This document shows positions 23,342 through 35,040 of a stretch of DNA of 64,000 nucleotides, one piece after another (the stretch's first letter is position 1; each line of letters opens with the position of its first letter). Source of the DNA: Hermodice carunculata (Eukaryota > Annelida > Polychaeta > Eunicida > Amphinomidae); assembly GCA_964020975.1 (NCBI GenBank), contig OZ026627.1, positions 36,574,533-36,638,532 on the forward strand. The letters are read 5' to 3'. The notes under the pieces were generated by a model. The model was not told the DNA's origin and searched no databases. It saw only the letters and a program-made list of their open reading frames with translations. Both the position numbers and the translations under genes were made by a program.

Positions 23342-23877
23342 TCTTTAATGCACCAACTCTGATTTTGTTGTGGAAGTTGTTGGATACTTGTTCAACTTTT
23401 TTCTGAAGAATACCAAGTAAAATTTAATCCTGAAAAGTTAAAACACATTACTGGCTGTAGCAATGAAGATTACATAGATATGCTTATGGGCAATGTACCA
23501 ATCCCCAAAGTTATCATATTTGAGCATCTTGTTCATATATGATTGGGTTAAATGCTTCGCAGGAAGGTGTATCACAGTGTATAGGTCCATTTCAGACCAA
23601 AGTTAATATGTTAATGGCACAATAGAGGAGTTTAGGACCCCAGGTGGCAGCAGTTGACGGTGTTCATTTGCATAATTTTTGGCTGTTTAAATTTTTGCTA
23701 ATCCAAAACTTCAAAGGGATTGTTTGTTATGCAAATAAGTAAAACTATGGAAATGATCATCCTCATTATGGCTGCCAGCCGTGGGATTACTCCCAGCAAG
23801 GGGTTGAACGTTTTTATACTGCCTGGTGTGAGGCTATTGGGCATCTCTGGCGTCTTCCTCACAGAACTCGTGGCTCC

Positions 23878-24186
23878 TTGCTGCCTTTAATTTGTGATGA
23901 CCTACCAATAGAAGTGCAGCTGCATAAGAGATTTATTAGATTTTTCCACAAAGCCATAAATAGTGGTAATGTGATACTGCGCACTCGTGCACTTTTGTCT
24001 CTCAATGGTAGTTGTTCTGCCACTTGTAATTCGTTGAACTTCATTACATCAAAGTATGGTTTTCATAAATATACAGTGAAAAATGCTTGTCTGCAGCATA
24101 TCGGTCATGTTAGGTCAATTTTAGTTGTGCCCAAAGACAATGAGGTCCCATTGAGCATGTTTATACAAGAGCTATGTCTAGCTTGA
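23878..24186 (+). pseudogene. LINE B C-terminal region
   Basis: The frame reads LLPLICDDLPIEVQLHKRF and continues with a helical segment (FFHKAINSGN, ATCNSLNFITSKYGF), the C-terminal part of this LINE type. It follows the post-RT block in order and strand and ends at a stop. Upstream, RTRGS joins it in the same frame. Confidence 0.65.
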
Positions 24187-24799
24187 GGCATGAAATATGA
24201 AACTGGACTTACCCCAACAAGAACTATGTGAGATCATATTCTTTCTTTGTGTGTCATAACAAGGAAGAATTTGAATATGAAAACATGTCCTACTCACAAC
24301 TTTATGGATTTAAGTGATGATATTTACATGTGTATTGTCTTTGTGTACATGTAGTTGTTTTTTCCCCCTCGTATATGTGACAGTGTACCTCATGTATGAA
24401 ATCATGGAATAATATTGATAATACATGTACTGTGGGGAAACCCAGCATTTCACTAATGTGTAAATATTCCTAAATTCAAATCTTCAGTACGTTCCTGTAA
24501 AATAGTCTTCATTTGACCCCAAGTGAGTACAGCTGAAGATTTTAACAAATACCTTAGTATTAGCCTGCCCTGTACTTTTTCTCAATTTTTGGGGGAGTTA
24601 AAGCCTGTCAGGCATTCGTTGGACATGAAAAGTCACACATCTGGGCGGTCACGTACAGCTTAAAAATTGTCAGATTTTTTTCTTAAGATGACATAGAAAA
24701 GACTTGACCTTTGGCCACTGACCTTTGGCCGTTTGACTGCCCACACTGTACTTCTCCTGGAATACAAGAATGTTTCTCTTACAGCTTATATTTTGAAAG

Positions 24800-25016
24800 T
24801 TAACTCTTTCACCCTTAAATTGGCCAATACTGGCTGGTGATCAAATGTCGTCTGCTTCAGTATTTTTTACCAATTTTAACAGCAATGAAAAAACTATTTG
24901 GATGATACCTGAAGAGGAGACCTATCAAGATGGAATATGTAGGTCAATACCTTTCCCTGCCATGGGATAGTGACGGATGTTAACCCAGTCTAAAACTTTT
25001 CCGTGGGAAGGTATTA
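24800..25016. mobile_element. Diverged TTAA hairpin MITE, subfamily I
   Basis: Starts TTAACTCTTTCACCCTTAAA and shares CTGGTGATCAAATGTCGTC and GCTTCAGT with subfamily I. The hairpin half is eroded (CATGGGATAGTGACGGATG) and the right end near GGAAGGTATTAA is poor. An old copy. Confidence 0.5.
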
Positions 25017-25324
25017 AGTGCACCTTCAAAAGTACAAATGCAAATTTATGTATGAACATGTAGGCATACTTATAGCACTCAAATTAGATTTTCAAGATTG
25101 AAATAGCATTTTACGCAACATTAGTGTAAATTGATTAGGAACCCCTTCTAAAGCAAAGAAAATACAGATTAGCATTAGCTTAATTTTGTGCAGCAAACTG
25201 TAATGTGAACCCAGTTACTTCTGCATGTATGTATAGGAATGTGGGACATGGAATCTTTTGGCAGCAGGGGCATGACACCAGTCATCACAAAAACCACTGG
25301 CTATGGGCTCAGTAGATTGATACT

Positions 25325-26056
25325 TTATCCCTTTCCCCCTTAAACCCGCCAAACTGGCTGGTGGTGAAATGCCGCCTAATGCAATGTTTTCAACCTTTCC
25401 CCCTTAAACCTGCCAAAACTGGCTGGTGGTCAAATGCCGTCTGCTTCAGTGTTTTTAACTGACGGGGGGAGAGCAAAAACAGAAGCTTTTACTGTTTGCC
25501 TGTATAGGGCATTTTAGTCATTTAGGGCTAGAGTTGTGTGTTCCCATTACTTTCCATTGTACATAATTTACAGCTGAATAACTTCAAAACCACTCGTTGC
25601 AGACACAGCAAAATTTGTGTGGTAAAACATGCACATAGCTTAAATGCTCACATAAATTTTATTCTTGCCACTGTAAAAGTATTATTTTAATTTGAGGTTA
25701 ATTTAACATGCAATCCAATGGGAATACGCATCTCTGGCCCAGAAGAATTCTGTGTTTTGACTTGTGTATTCAGCTGAGTGCATAGATAATTGTGACCTCT
25801 CCTACTTCAACAGTAATGCAAAATAATCTGACCGAGAATTGTAGATAAAACCTTGCAAGATCACATGTCCCAGGTCAACAGCTTTCCTTGGCATGGATTG
25901 GGCACTGAATCAAGATTTGACTGAGAATTGCAGAAGAGAAATATCAAAATCACGTTCCAGGCCAACAGCTTTCCTTGGCAAGAGTAGGGCATTTACTGGC
26001 CAACCCATGGCAAGGAAGGCTGTTGACTCAGTTGTAATTCAAAGGGGAAAGGGTTA
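25325..26056. mobile_element. TTAA hairpin MITE, subfamily I, interrupted by family D
   Basis: Two left ends lie in tandem (about 25327 and 25391, both CCTTTCCCCCTTAAACC). The element runs to GTTTTTAACT, is interrupted by family D (25464-25803), and resumes with TTCAACAGTAATG. The part from GACYGAGAATTG to CAACAGCTTTCCTTGGCA is duplicated before the final right arm. It ends AAAGGGTTAA (TTAA at 26053-26056). Confidence 0.7.
25464..25803. mobile_element. Family D dispersed repeat, copy 2, inside a MITE
   Basis: Same sequence as 12942-13280, starting GGGGGGAGAGC and ending GTGACCTCTCC. Its insertion splits a subfamily I MITE, which proves it is a discrete mobile unit younger than that MITE copy. 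Confidence 0.75.
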
Positions 26057-26359
26057 ATGAAAAGGTTGCCTGCTAAACAGACCGATATTGGTGCTGTCTC
26101 TGCTTCTCTTATAGTAAATAGCTTGGTCTGATTTTGAGGTGATGACAAGACTTCTTGAGAGGAATCTGGATTTGCACGTCTCGTTAAACTTTTTGAAAAT
26201 AGGATATGATTATGTTCTTCAAAGTCTTACAGCGAGTATGGTGCAGTCAGACCTTGTTGTACTGACTCCATTTGTTCTCTGTAGAACATATCTGATAAGA
26301 AACTTCCCTCAAAACCTCTGTCATGTTGGGTACCTGAGTGTAATTATGCAGTTTTACTG

Positions 26360-26526
26360 TACAGTAATCCCTGTCTTGAGAGACCACCCCCCGGACAGGG
26401 CCCAAAGTGGCCTCTGAAGACAGGTGTCCTCTCATTAGAGGTACAATAACATGGAAAAGATGTAGGAGGGATCTGCCAAAGTGGTCTTTCAAGCCAGGCG
26501 GCCTCTCAAGAAAAGGACCACTATTA
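26360..26526. mobile_element. Family E MITE, diverged
   Basis: Begins TACAGTAATCCCTGTCTTGA, contains GAGACCACC and GTGGTCTTTCAAGCCAGGC, and ends AGGACCACTATTA. Terminal symmetry is weak, so this is an older copy. Confidence 0.5.
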
Positions 26527-27799
26527 AAACCCTTTTGCTACTAATATTGAATTTCTAAGGCATTTTGAAAATGATCTTTTTTTTTTTTTTTGCAAGTAAT
26601 AAAATGACATTGTGAAGAGTTTGGTAGAGAAAATTCCCTGAATATGTTGGCACAAAAGTGCAAAATCAACTACACCTACAGAAGACTGAATAAAAATGTT
26701 GAAGGTTAAAAAATTCATGAAGACAGATAGATAGATCAGACAGACAAGTTGTGATGGCTTTAAGCAGTATGTAAGCATGGCCTGCCACCTTTTCCTGGGT
26801 AGTAGAGCACTTGCTACTGTGGTTCAGACATGACATGGTCCTACATTTAATGGCAAGTTCAAAATCTTTCCTACTGTTGTTGACAGGTTAAGGCTTGTCT
26901 TGACATGATCTATTTGGAGGAAGAAGGTCGTTCCAATCACCGTCCATCCTCCCCACTGGCTTACTTCTCAAGTCTTATCTCAGCTGTGACCCCATGCCGT
27001 ACAAGGGAGCACCCCCTTGGGGGCATCTTACTGCCCACTTGTGACGTATCCTGCAGTGGTGCAATGTAGTCCCTGACAGATAGCAACAGGCCACAGATAA
27101 CAGTTGTTTTGGGGATACTGGGAGCTGTGGGTCTCCCGTGGATTTAATTATAAAGGAAAGTGGGATGAAAGAGGTAGAAAATAGGTTTAAAAAAAAGTGT
27201 GCTATAGATCAATCATTTCAGTCAAAAAATTTCCAGGACATGGAAAAATCAGGGATGAAATATTCGCTTTGGTTTTCTAAGAAAATCATTTGCATTTTAA
27301 CTAGGAGCCCTTGGGTCACTTGACCAAGCCAATGATAGCAATCTAGGTGGGTCCTGAGTTCGTATCCAAGTGACAATAAATAATATTATTCCACAGTTTC
27401 TTCTAAATGGCCAGTAACATACCCAGAGCAGGTTGTATACATGTAAAAGGAGTTAAAAATTCCACAAAATGAATCCTCATTAACAAGTCATCTTCAGAAT
27501 GGAACCCCGGAAGCCCACAGTGCTGATTAAGTTGGTGGCACAGTGGGGGATTGTCATCATTACAAGTACATCTTGTCGACAGTTTACCACCATAACATGA
27601 TCAATTTGAGTATTTTGGGTGTCATTTTCAGCAAAAAGCCAAGAATCTCCTGTTGAGTTCCTGGGAAACAAAAACTCCTGACATGCAGAAAAAGATTGTG
27701 GCCAACAGAGTGCTGCCACCTGATGGTCAAAATACAGTATCCGCGTCCAGCTCACATGTGAACTTGTGAGGCAGTCATTGGTTAATTTCCCTTCTGTCC
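26527..27799. other. No gene established; one doubtful exon-like stretch
   Basis: From 26892 a frame preceded by CTACTGTTGTTGACAG reads VKACLDMIYLEEEGRSNH and stays open to a TAG near 27066. No good donor is seen, and its phase does not fit the neighbouring candidate exons, so I leave it unannotated. The rest is unique sequence. Confidence 0.35.
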
Positions 27800-28014
27800 T
27801 TAACCATTTCCCCCTTAGTAAACTGACTAAAGCTTGATGATTTTGGCTTAATTTTGATTAATAATGGAAAATATTTGGAATGAAAATTGAAAGTGAGTCC
27901 TATCACAAAACTATACTGTGGCTCAACAGGTTTTGCTGGCATGGGTTGAGCCAACCTGTGTCAAGATACGCTGTTTATTAACGAGTCTTGGTCCAAGTGG
28001 GAAAAGGCTGAAAA
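27800..28014. mobile_element. Diverged TTAA hairpin MITE, subfamily I
   Basis: Starts TTAACCATTTCCCCCTTAG and keeps GGCTCAACAGGTTTTGCTGG and CATGGGTTGAGCC of the hairpin arm. The right end is eroded. Confidence 0.5.
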
Positions 28015-28257
28015 ATATCAATGGCAACTGCAGTGGAGTCCAAGGAACTGCTGTAGTCCCTGCTATATGTGGCCACCCTCTCTGTAGAAAAATATGACCA
28101 AATATAATGGTGACCTTTCACTGCAGGCAAATTGACCAAGAAATCGTCTATTATGCCTTGAACACTGCATAGTTCTAAAGGAGGTGAAATCTTATTTTGT
28201 CAAGTTTGTTATATCGGCTAATTTCACAGATGGGTTAAAGCTATAAGTAAAAGCACA

Positions 28258-28494
28258 GTTGACCCTTTCCCCCTGAAACAGCCAAAACCGACTGATGGTA
28301 AAAGGTTGCCTGCTTTAGTGGTTTCAAATAATTTCAACAGTGACGAAAAATAGTTTGACTGAGAATTGTAGATCAGACCTAGATAACATGCCCCAGGTCA
28401 ACAGCTTTCTGTGGCATGGGTTGAGGACTTAGCTCCCAACCCATGCCAAGGAAAGCTGTTGACTCTGTCTAACTTTAAGCAGGAAGGGGCTAGA
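28258..28494. mobile_element. TTAA hairpin MITE, subfamily I
   Basis: Begins TTGACCCTTTCCCCCTGAAA. The hairpin arms GTCAACAGCTTTCTGTGGCA and TGCCAAGGAAAGCTGTTGAC enclose a core with a GGGTTGAGGACT/AGCTCCCAACCC mismatch. The outer TTAA has decayed at both ends. Confidence 0.7.
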
Positions 28495-28927
28495 TAGTGT
28501 TTAACATAGATTCAACAGACACTGTGTGCAATATGATGATGTTAATCTGGTAAATACCTGAAATGCAAAACCCAAGAAAATTAGTACATATAAAAATAAT
28601 ACATTTACAGATAATGTTGCAAATGGACAACACAAGAGCCAAGCTATGATAGAATGAATGTCTTGCTGTGCAGCCATATTCTGACAGACTGTCAGAAGTT
28701 AAAAGAGACGTGCTTTGTCCAGTCACATAATAGGATTGAACACAAAGGCATTGGACAATTTTACCCAATTAAGCTCTGATACACAATTGTTTGGTCTCAG
28801 CACTATTGTATTTGTCCAATTGTCAAATCGTATTAGTCCAGCATGAATGAAAGTGAATTGAAGAAAATTTAACAATGAGTGTGGGGGGATTATGCATTTC
28901 TTTTGCACTTTATCTAAAATCACACAG

Positions 28928-28991
28928 ATCCGGTGATAAGAATCAACATAAGTTACTCCCATGGGACAACAAAGAAATGGAAAGAAAACAG
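28928..28991 (+). CDS. Candidate coding exon of an unrecognised host gene
   Basis: A pyrimidine-rich acceptor (CTTTATCTAAAATCACACAG) precedes it and ACAG|GTGAAAAT follows. Two frames are open over the 64 nt. One reads PVIRINISYSHGTTKK and leaves two bases, which fits the exon at 38660. The other reads SGDKNQHKLLPWDNK and fits the exon at 17270. The sequence alone does not decide. Not recognised; rests on splice signals and phase. Confidence 0.3.
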
Positions 28992-29399
28992 GTGAAAATT
29001 TGTGTGTTTAGATCTATTCGTTGAGTGACCATAATGGTGAGACCATGTCTCCTTTCACAGTCACACCATTACACTGACACGTAGGCTATTAAATCTGGTT
29101 TTAAGATATGACCACCTACATAATACAACCTGCCATATCACACACATGGTGGCTCTTCATCTATTCTTATGGTTTGAAAGATCTTACCGGAACACAATCA
29201 GAGTTCGGAGGACCCTCTGTAAAAATTTGTCGCTATTTTACCTTTGCCGTATGTAAAATGAGGTAAGACCCTGTGTATTGTGTCCGCGGTAGTTGCATCA
29301 TCAGTTTTAAATGATCTAACCTCACAATAGACATGTTCCACTGCTTTCACCACCACTGCCAGACCCACCCATGACCAGGCCGTTTCTTCAGAAATAGTT

Positions 29400-29644
29400 T
29401 TAACCCTTTTCCCCCCATCAATTTAGACTGAGTCAACAGCTTTCCTTGGCATGGGTTGGGCACTGGTTAGTGCCCAACCCATGCCAAGGAAAGCTGTTGA
29501 CCTGGGGCATGTGATATTGATAAGTCTCATGTACATTTCTCAGTCAAATTGTTTTTCATAACTGTTGAAATAAGTTGACAACACTGAAGCAGACGACATT
29601 TGACCACCACCCGGTTTTGGCCGATTTGAGGGGGAAAGGGTTAA
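29400..29644. mobile_element. TTAA hairpin MITE, subfamily I, well preserved (reverse orientation)
   Basis: TTAA at 29400-29403 and 29641-29644; TIRs TTAACCCTTTTCCCCCC and GGGGGAAAGGGTTAA. The hairpin arms GTCAACAGCTTTCCTTGGCA...GGGCACT are perfect over 33 bp with a 4-bp loop. The remainder carries GAAGCAGACGACATTTGACC. A fragment of another copy follows (CAGCCAGTTTTGGTTGGTTT). Confidence 0.85.
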
Positions 29645-31015
29645 GTTGATCAGCAGCCAGTTTTGGTTGGTTTAAGAGGGAAACAATCGTTCATTGATGA
29701 CTATTGCCGAAAGTTCTCAAGACACACCTCTATTGTCTCTCCTCATGAACATTATGACATTTCAGGTCAGCTTCTGTCCCACAAACATTGCAAATAAATA
29801 TTTTGCGGCAAATTTTTTGTCACGTTACAATTACCAATCCCATGATTTTGAGATTCTAATATATCTATCTGCATACATATTCACCTCATGTATTTTTATT
29901 TCAACCTTTTTAATTTGTCAATAGAATTTGTTAATAGAAGACAACAAAAAACTGGGTCTTTGGCACTGAACTTCAGCTTTCTAGATTCAAAGTAGTTTCT
30001 TGCTTGTACAAAGATATTTTTGAAGTTGACTTCAGACAGTGTTTGTGTACAATGATTCACTGATATCTTTTCTACGAGAGCTTCGATAGAGGATGTTATT
30101 TCAAGAGCCTGTACGTGTAACATGTAGGTTACATTGTTCATGATGTACATTTTCTGAAGTATATACATGTGTACTTAGTTGTAAGTGAGTTGTGTACTTG
30201 ATGGTTGTCAATCAATTTCTTGTGAAATATCTTGAATTTCATGGTGGTTTTTGTGTCAAGCCAGGTTTTACTGGCAATTAAAGGAAGCGTGGGTGGCGGG
30301 AATGAAGTTTCGGAGAGGCAACTCACTCAAAATTGAAATAACAATTTCACTTTGTTGTGATGGACAGCCAAGATTCAAATTTTGAATTAATTTTGTTGGA
30401 CTGAAGACCCATTGAAGTGAATGAATACCCGCAAACAGCACAATATCAAAAGGGAAATCCGTGGACTTTTGTACGCAAAGTGGGCCTGACCTTTGCGAGA
30501 CCTGCATATTTGCACACACAGACATTAAAATCCTTTTATATGTGGAGTAAATGTTTTAGTTACTTGTCAATTCTTCAGCACGCTTGTGTCCCAGAATATT
30601 GAGTATCATTCACAGGACGTGTTTGAAGGGTGAGCACACAATATCAGTTTGTTCAAGTTCTCGAGGGGTGTTGTCCAAATTTGCACAAGAGAATGGTACG
30701 GACAATCCAATAGAGAGACAAGATTAAGTTGTACAGAAGTGAGCCGCCAGACACTCGGCTGCCTGACACAAGGCTCAGTTCTTGGGCACCTGTCATGAGC
30801 CAGGGTCAGAAGTGTACCACAAATGTATGGAAACTTTCGAAATTTGTTTCTTTGCTACCTTTTTACCTTCTGTTTGAATAGGTAACAAAAGAATGGAGAA
30901 AAAAAATCACTGGAGTCATAGCTGAAGTTCTACAGAAATTGATATTTTGTCATTGGTTTTTATCAGATTAAATGCAGTCTCTTTTGAAAGTGTGCGCTAT
31001 AAATTTATATATATA
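29645..31015. other. No gene recognised
   Basis: Unique AT-rich sequence. Short open frames on both strands have no family resemblance and no convincing splice-site pair. Confidence 0.4.
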
Positions 31016-31434
31016 TACAGTAAAACCTGTTTTGAGAGACCCTCCTTTGGGAGACCACCTGCAGAACCTGACCAGTGACCACCCAAAATAGCCCCAAAAG
31101 ACCACTTGTCCAGCAATAAATACCTCCTTTAGATATTAAGTTAAATCCACCAATTTTGTACAAGAATAGTAAATCTGTTTTGATAAAATCAGCGTACAGA
31201 AACTAAATATGGTACTAAATATCAATAAATAAATAAACACATGACGGCAAGATGGAATTTGGCATAAGTGTAAAAAGGTGCATGAATGAATCTAAATTAT
31301 GGATGGAAATTCAACGCAGAGGATAGCTGTTGGCCTGGTGGCATAAGAGTCAACCCTCCTTTGGGAGACCACCTGCTTTATATGACCACTTTTGGGCCTG
31401 TCCCAGGGGTGGTCTCTTAAAACACGTTTTACTG

Positions 31435-31436
<2 letters not shown>
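31016..31436. mobile_element. TA-flanked MITE (family E type) inserted in a TA microsatellite
   Basis: TIRs TACAGTAAAACCTGTTTTGA and, reversed, TACAGTAAAACGTGTTTTAA continue as GAGACC. The TA microsatellite runs up to both ends (31001-31017 and 31435-31459). The motif CCTCCTTTGGGAGACCACCT occurs twice, near each end. No open frame of note. Fits Tc1/mariner/pogo-type non-autonomous elements. Confidence 0.8.
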
Positions 31437-31465
<29 letters not shown>

Positions 31466-32370
31466 TAACATGTATGGCATGGGCAGCAGGTGTATATGCC
31501 TCCCACAAAAAAACATTTAGTAGGTTATTGTAAAGCGATCGTGAGGAAATCCATGTAGCACCACATTAAGCCAATGAGACACTCAGTAGAAGGCGTGGGG
31601 GAGAATTGCCTTTCTTCGTGTCGTAAAAAGAAGCTACCACAAGTGACCCAAGTACATGTAGCCTTTAGTCTGCACACAAAGAAACCCATCATCGCGTGAA
31701 TTATCAGTCCGTAGACATTACATGTAGCCCACTGAGTCAAGAAGCGGCATCCACTGGCCGCATTACCATCACAGGCAGAGGACAGGGAGGAAAGGTGTTT
31801 GCAGGTGGTGTATTGTTGATAATGACCAGATGAAAAAACAAAACTGCACAACAGATGACACTTACGGCGTCAGACACTTGCCGGTCTGTAAGTCTGAATG
31901 GGAAAGATGGTGTTTAACCCCTCAGGCCCAAGTGAGAACCGGCCAAAGTTCATGAACATAAAGCAAATAATTATGATTAGTGATAAATAATGTTTGCTTT
32001 TCTCGTCATCAATGATCAGCTTTGGTAATTGTGCTAATTGAGCATGAGTGAGACCATTAGTAACTGGATATTTCACCCATATACTGTATTTATTCTAGTA
32101 AGCGCATAGTGCCTTTAGGAGAAGTAAATTACAAAACATGGCTAAAAAAAAAACATGCATGGACTAGAATCAAGCATAAAAATGTATATTATGAATGAAA
32201 ATATAAGCTTTTCTTCTGGGAAAAAAAGAGGGTGCCCTTATTGGGGTATGTGCTTTTAATAGATGGGATGTGGTACGTGTATATGCACTCGGCCCAGTTC
32301 ATATTTGCCCACTGACCAGACTAAGCTCTCCATGCCTCTATGCTGCCTGTGCTTCAGTGGAATGGACAAC
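31437..32370. other. No gene; TA microsatellite remainder and unique sequence
   Basis: The TA tract ends at about 31459. A minus-strand open frame of 108 codons (31525-31851) shows no family resemblance. Confidence 0.4.
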
Positions 32371-32881
32371 ACAGTGGTCCCCCGCTTGTAAGACCCCCCT
32401 GAGGAAAGGCCACCCCTCTACAGAGGCCACTGAAACAGGTGGTCTCTCATTGGAAGTAAAATACAGTAAAACTCTCTAACCGAACACCTCCGTATACCAA
32501 ACACCTCTCTATACTGAACACCATTTGTCGGTCCCAGATATATACATGTACTTTAATGTCATCAAACCTCCCTATACCGAACACCTCACTATACTGAACA
32601 TTTTTTTCTGGTCCCAAGGATGTTCGGTATTGGGAGGTTTCACTGTAACAGAAATGATAGACATAGGGAGCTGGTGAATGTGGTCTTAAAAGTCCTGAAG
32701 TCTCCGGCCACTCAGGGCCAGGTTTATGGTGCATTTGGGTGGCCTTATAACTGGGGTTGGCCTTTCTTGGGGAGTGGGGTGGGGGTGGGGGTGGGGGTGA
32801 TATAATGAAAATGCCATACTTCCTACATGGAAAAGTGGCCTTCAATGGTGAGAGGGGTCTTGCAAAAAAGGGGACCACTTA
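32371..32881. mobile_element. Family E MITE split by a family G MITE
   Basis: Starts ACAGTGGTCCCCCGCTTGTA and ends AGGGGACCACTTA. Family E blocks (AGGCCACCCCTCTA, GGTGGTCTCTCATTGG) stop at 32461 and resume after 32647 (GCATTTGGGTGGCCTTATAA). A (GGGGGT)n tract lies at 32770-32798. Confidence 0.7.
32462..32647. mobile_element. Family G MITE, copy 1 (186 bp, pogo-like)
   Basis: TIRs TACAGTAAAACTCTCTAACC and, reversed, TACAGTGAAACCTCCCAATA, both leading into CCGAACA. Flanked by TA inside a family E element. Multiple internal CTATACYGAACACC motifs allow folding. The same family lies inverted at 57637-57820. Confidence 0.8.
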
Positions 32882-34152
32882 ATTTTGAGTTGCAAGGAAA
32901 TTAATTTAGAATCTGGTGTTTTACTTCAAAGATGTCTGTAAAGTGTTATTTTTTAGTGCTAATTCCTAGTTGTGGTTTTATGGCTAAAGTTCAGATTACT
33001 CAGAATTTACATCCATGTGGTAATGGTACGTAGTGTCGTGCAAATTAAATCCTACAGTTGACTCCGAGCCATGTGGGACAACAGAAGGGAAGGTTCTACT
33101 CTCCGAGCATCAGCTCAGCTCAACTGATGAAAAGAAGCTTTGAAGAGTGGAGACATATAAAAATTACACTTGCATATACAGAATGCCCTCATAAAGTACA
33201 CCAGAAACGAAGCTGAATTACATTTTTAAACGGAATGTACAGCAATAGCTGCGGGCAAGAAACACAATAGAAGAACATTGAAAATTGAGTGCTCCTTTTG
33301 CTCGGTACTTTCTTGCTGAATGGCATTGTCTGGTATTGCGGTGGTCTGGCTGATGGCTGTAAATTGCTGTTGTGTGTGTACATGGAAGAAACAGTCGATT
33401 AAATGTCAGAATAATATTTTGATTTAATTGCTTTATAGTATTTAGTTTGGGAAAGGATTTGTTCAGTTTCAAAAAAAAAAAGGTTTTCTTATATTTGATT
33501 AGGACACTCGCTTATATGTGTTGGATTTTGTGGGAATAGTGCATTCATTGGAATAATCTGGAATAATCAAATAGCACAGACATAGGAACTTTTGGCATTC
33601 TTGTAAATTTTCAGTTTCAGAAAAATTCCACGGTATACATAGTTTGACCAGTTTCACCCATGTATGTAGTAAGATTGTTCATTTTCAAAGTTTTTGTGTT
33701 TTCTGAACTAAGGTACTAGTAAATAGATCTTATTTTTGGACAGCAAATTTCCTGGTAGGAAAATGGAAGAAATTTAGTAATTCATAAGTATAAATGAGAT
33801 GGTTAACGTATAAGGAATATTCAAATTAACTGTGGACCTATAGGAGAGGTCGCAGTTAACAATTGTATGTGTATTGGTTGAATGCACAACCCAATATACA
33901 AAATTCTTGTGGGCTAGAGGTGTATATTCCTAAGATTCTATGTAAAAGTAATATTCAATATGTTAAGTTATCAAATTTACAAGGGTATTTCAACTATATA
34001 CAGTACAACTATGTAGCACTTTGGTGTTTCAATGCAGAGCAGTTTTAAAGTTACATAGGTGCAGCTTACAATGGAAACTAATGGAAATGCACATACCTAG
34101 CCTGCCTGCCTACAGAGCCCACATGAACCAGTTGATCTTGAAATTACCTGTT
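32882..34152. other. No gene recognised
   Basis: Unique AT-rich sequence; frames 33189-33472 (minus) and 33863-34048 (plus) have no support. Confidence 0.4.
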
Positions 34153-34297
34153 GCAGTGATACCCGCTGTATGAGACCACTGTTGTGAGAGACCACCTGTT
34201 TATGGCCACATTTCTGGGGCCACAAGAGTTGATCTCTTTGTAAATTTACCAATGGTGAAAGATCACCTGCTGTATTCTCAAAGTGGTCCACCATGCA
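34153..34297. mobile_element. Family E fragment
   Basis: Contains GTGATACCCGCTGTATGAG, GAGAGACCACCTG and CAAAGTGGTCCACCAT, matching family E ends and interior, but the TIRs are eroded. Confidence 0.5.
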
Positions 34298-34352
34298 CGG
34301 TCAATATGGCATGGGCGGGATCTATTGAACATTGCTGACCTTTTTCCATGTA

Positions 34353-34560
34353 CTGGAAATGTACTTTCTTTCATCTGTGTGAATTTTCATGGCTCTTGCG
34401 TTTTATGCATTTAAGTGAAGTTTTTTTGGACATAGTTCCTAATAAACCCATTTAAAAATACTTTTTCATGGTGTTTATATTTTCCAAGCTTTGTGTCATT
34501 ACCAAAAAATTTAGCAAAAATAAATGTACTGTGAAATTAAGTGAATTTATATTATCAACT
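34353..34560. mobile_element. Diverged family F fragment
   Basis: TTTTCATGGCTCTTGCGTTTT, TTGGACATAGTTCCTAAT and GTGTCATTACCAAAAAATTT match the order of blocks in the family F copy at 43306. Ends are not definable. Confidence 0.4.
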
Positions 34561-34857
34561 TTTTGAACTGTATTTTGGATGAAAAATGGCACATAAATGT
34601 TGAGCCCGGAGGCAATACTGATAAAATCCAAAAGGCTACATTCTGTGGCTAACACGGGGGTTTGTCATGACTCTTGATTTTGTGATTGCGGCGAGTTGTG
34701 TTATATTTCTGACCCACTGACAGTGATCTAAAATGTTTTTCAGGGTTAAAGGGCCAATGGTACAGCTCCTGATGTAGCATCTACCGGGAGCCATGAAAGG
34801 TAAGATTACCACCATAAATATGTATGTTTTTTTGTTGTTGTGCCTCTGACATAAACA

Positions 34858-35040
34858 TGACCATGATGTATAGATTATTTATAAGTACCAGGATAAAGAT
34901 GTACGGGTTTTTGGTTAGTGCCACTCTTGTAAACGTGACCATGATGTATAGATTATTTATAAGTACCAGGATAAAGATGTACGGGTTTTTGGTTAGTGCC
35001 ACTCTTGTAAACATGACCATGATGTACAGATTATTTATTA
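34858..35040. repeat. 78-bp tandem repeat, about 2.4 copies
   Basis: TGACCATGATGTATAGATTA starts at 34858, 34936 and 35014. The first two units are nearly identical (ACGTGACC against ACATGACC at the junctions), so the duplication is recent. An open frame across it reflects the repeat (78 is divisible by 3). Confidence 0.95.

Larger units (their letters stand above)
21355..24420 (+). mobile_element. LINE B, nearly full-length but heavily decayed non-LTR retrotransposon
   Basis: In order: an endonuclease start (TYNSNGHG, then DIILVQEHWF), the endonuclease motif LLDGDFNTDF near 21780-21805, a linker with KPIWHAASEES, a TRxKYHYAxR-like block near 22270-22310, the pre-RT block SDHVSEG, the RT domain, a post-RT block QVKFNPEKLK, and a C-terminal region around RTRGSLLPLICDDLPIEVQLH. 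Frame changes throughout and loss of the YxDD motif show it is dead. It belongs to a LINE type common in marine invertebrates, different from the CR1-like one at 5465. The 3' end (near 24300-24420) is approximate. Confidence 0.8.

Noticed and set aside
26892-27066. Possible exon reading VKACLDMIYLEEEG
   Set aside because: No adequate donor, ends in a stop, phase does not fit neighbours; the CAG|GTTAAG at its start also looks like a donor.
27325-27375. tRNA B-box-like GAGTTCGTATCC, possible SINE head
   Set aside because: No matching A box at the right distance, no tail and no second copy.
31525-31851. 108-codon minus-strand open frame
   Set aside because: Cys/Thr-rich translation without family resemblance, splice support or codon bias; a length expected by chance in this much sequence.
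34744-34799. Exon-like 56-nt stretch with strong acceptor (ATGTTTTTCAG) and donor (GAAAG|GTAAGATT)
   Set aside because: All three frames contain a stop. It could be a non-coding or poison exon, but nothing in the sequence shows that it is used.
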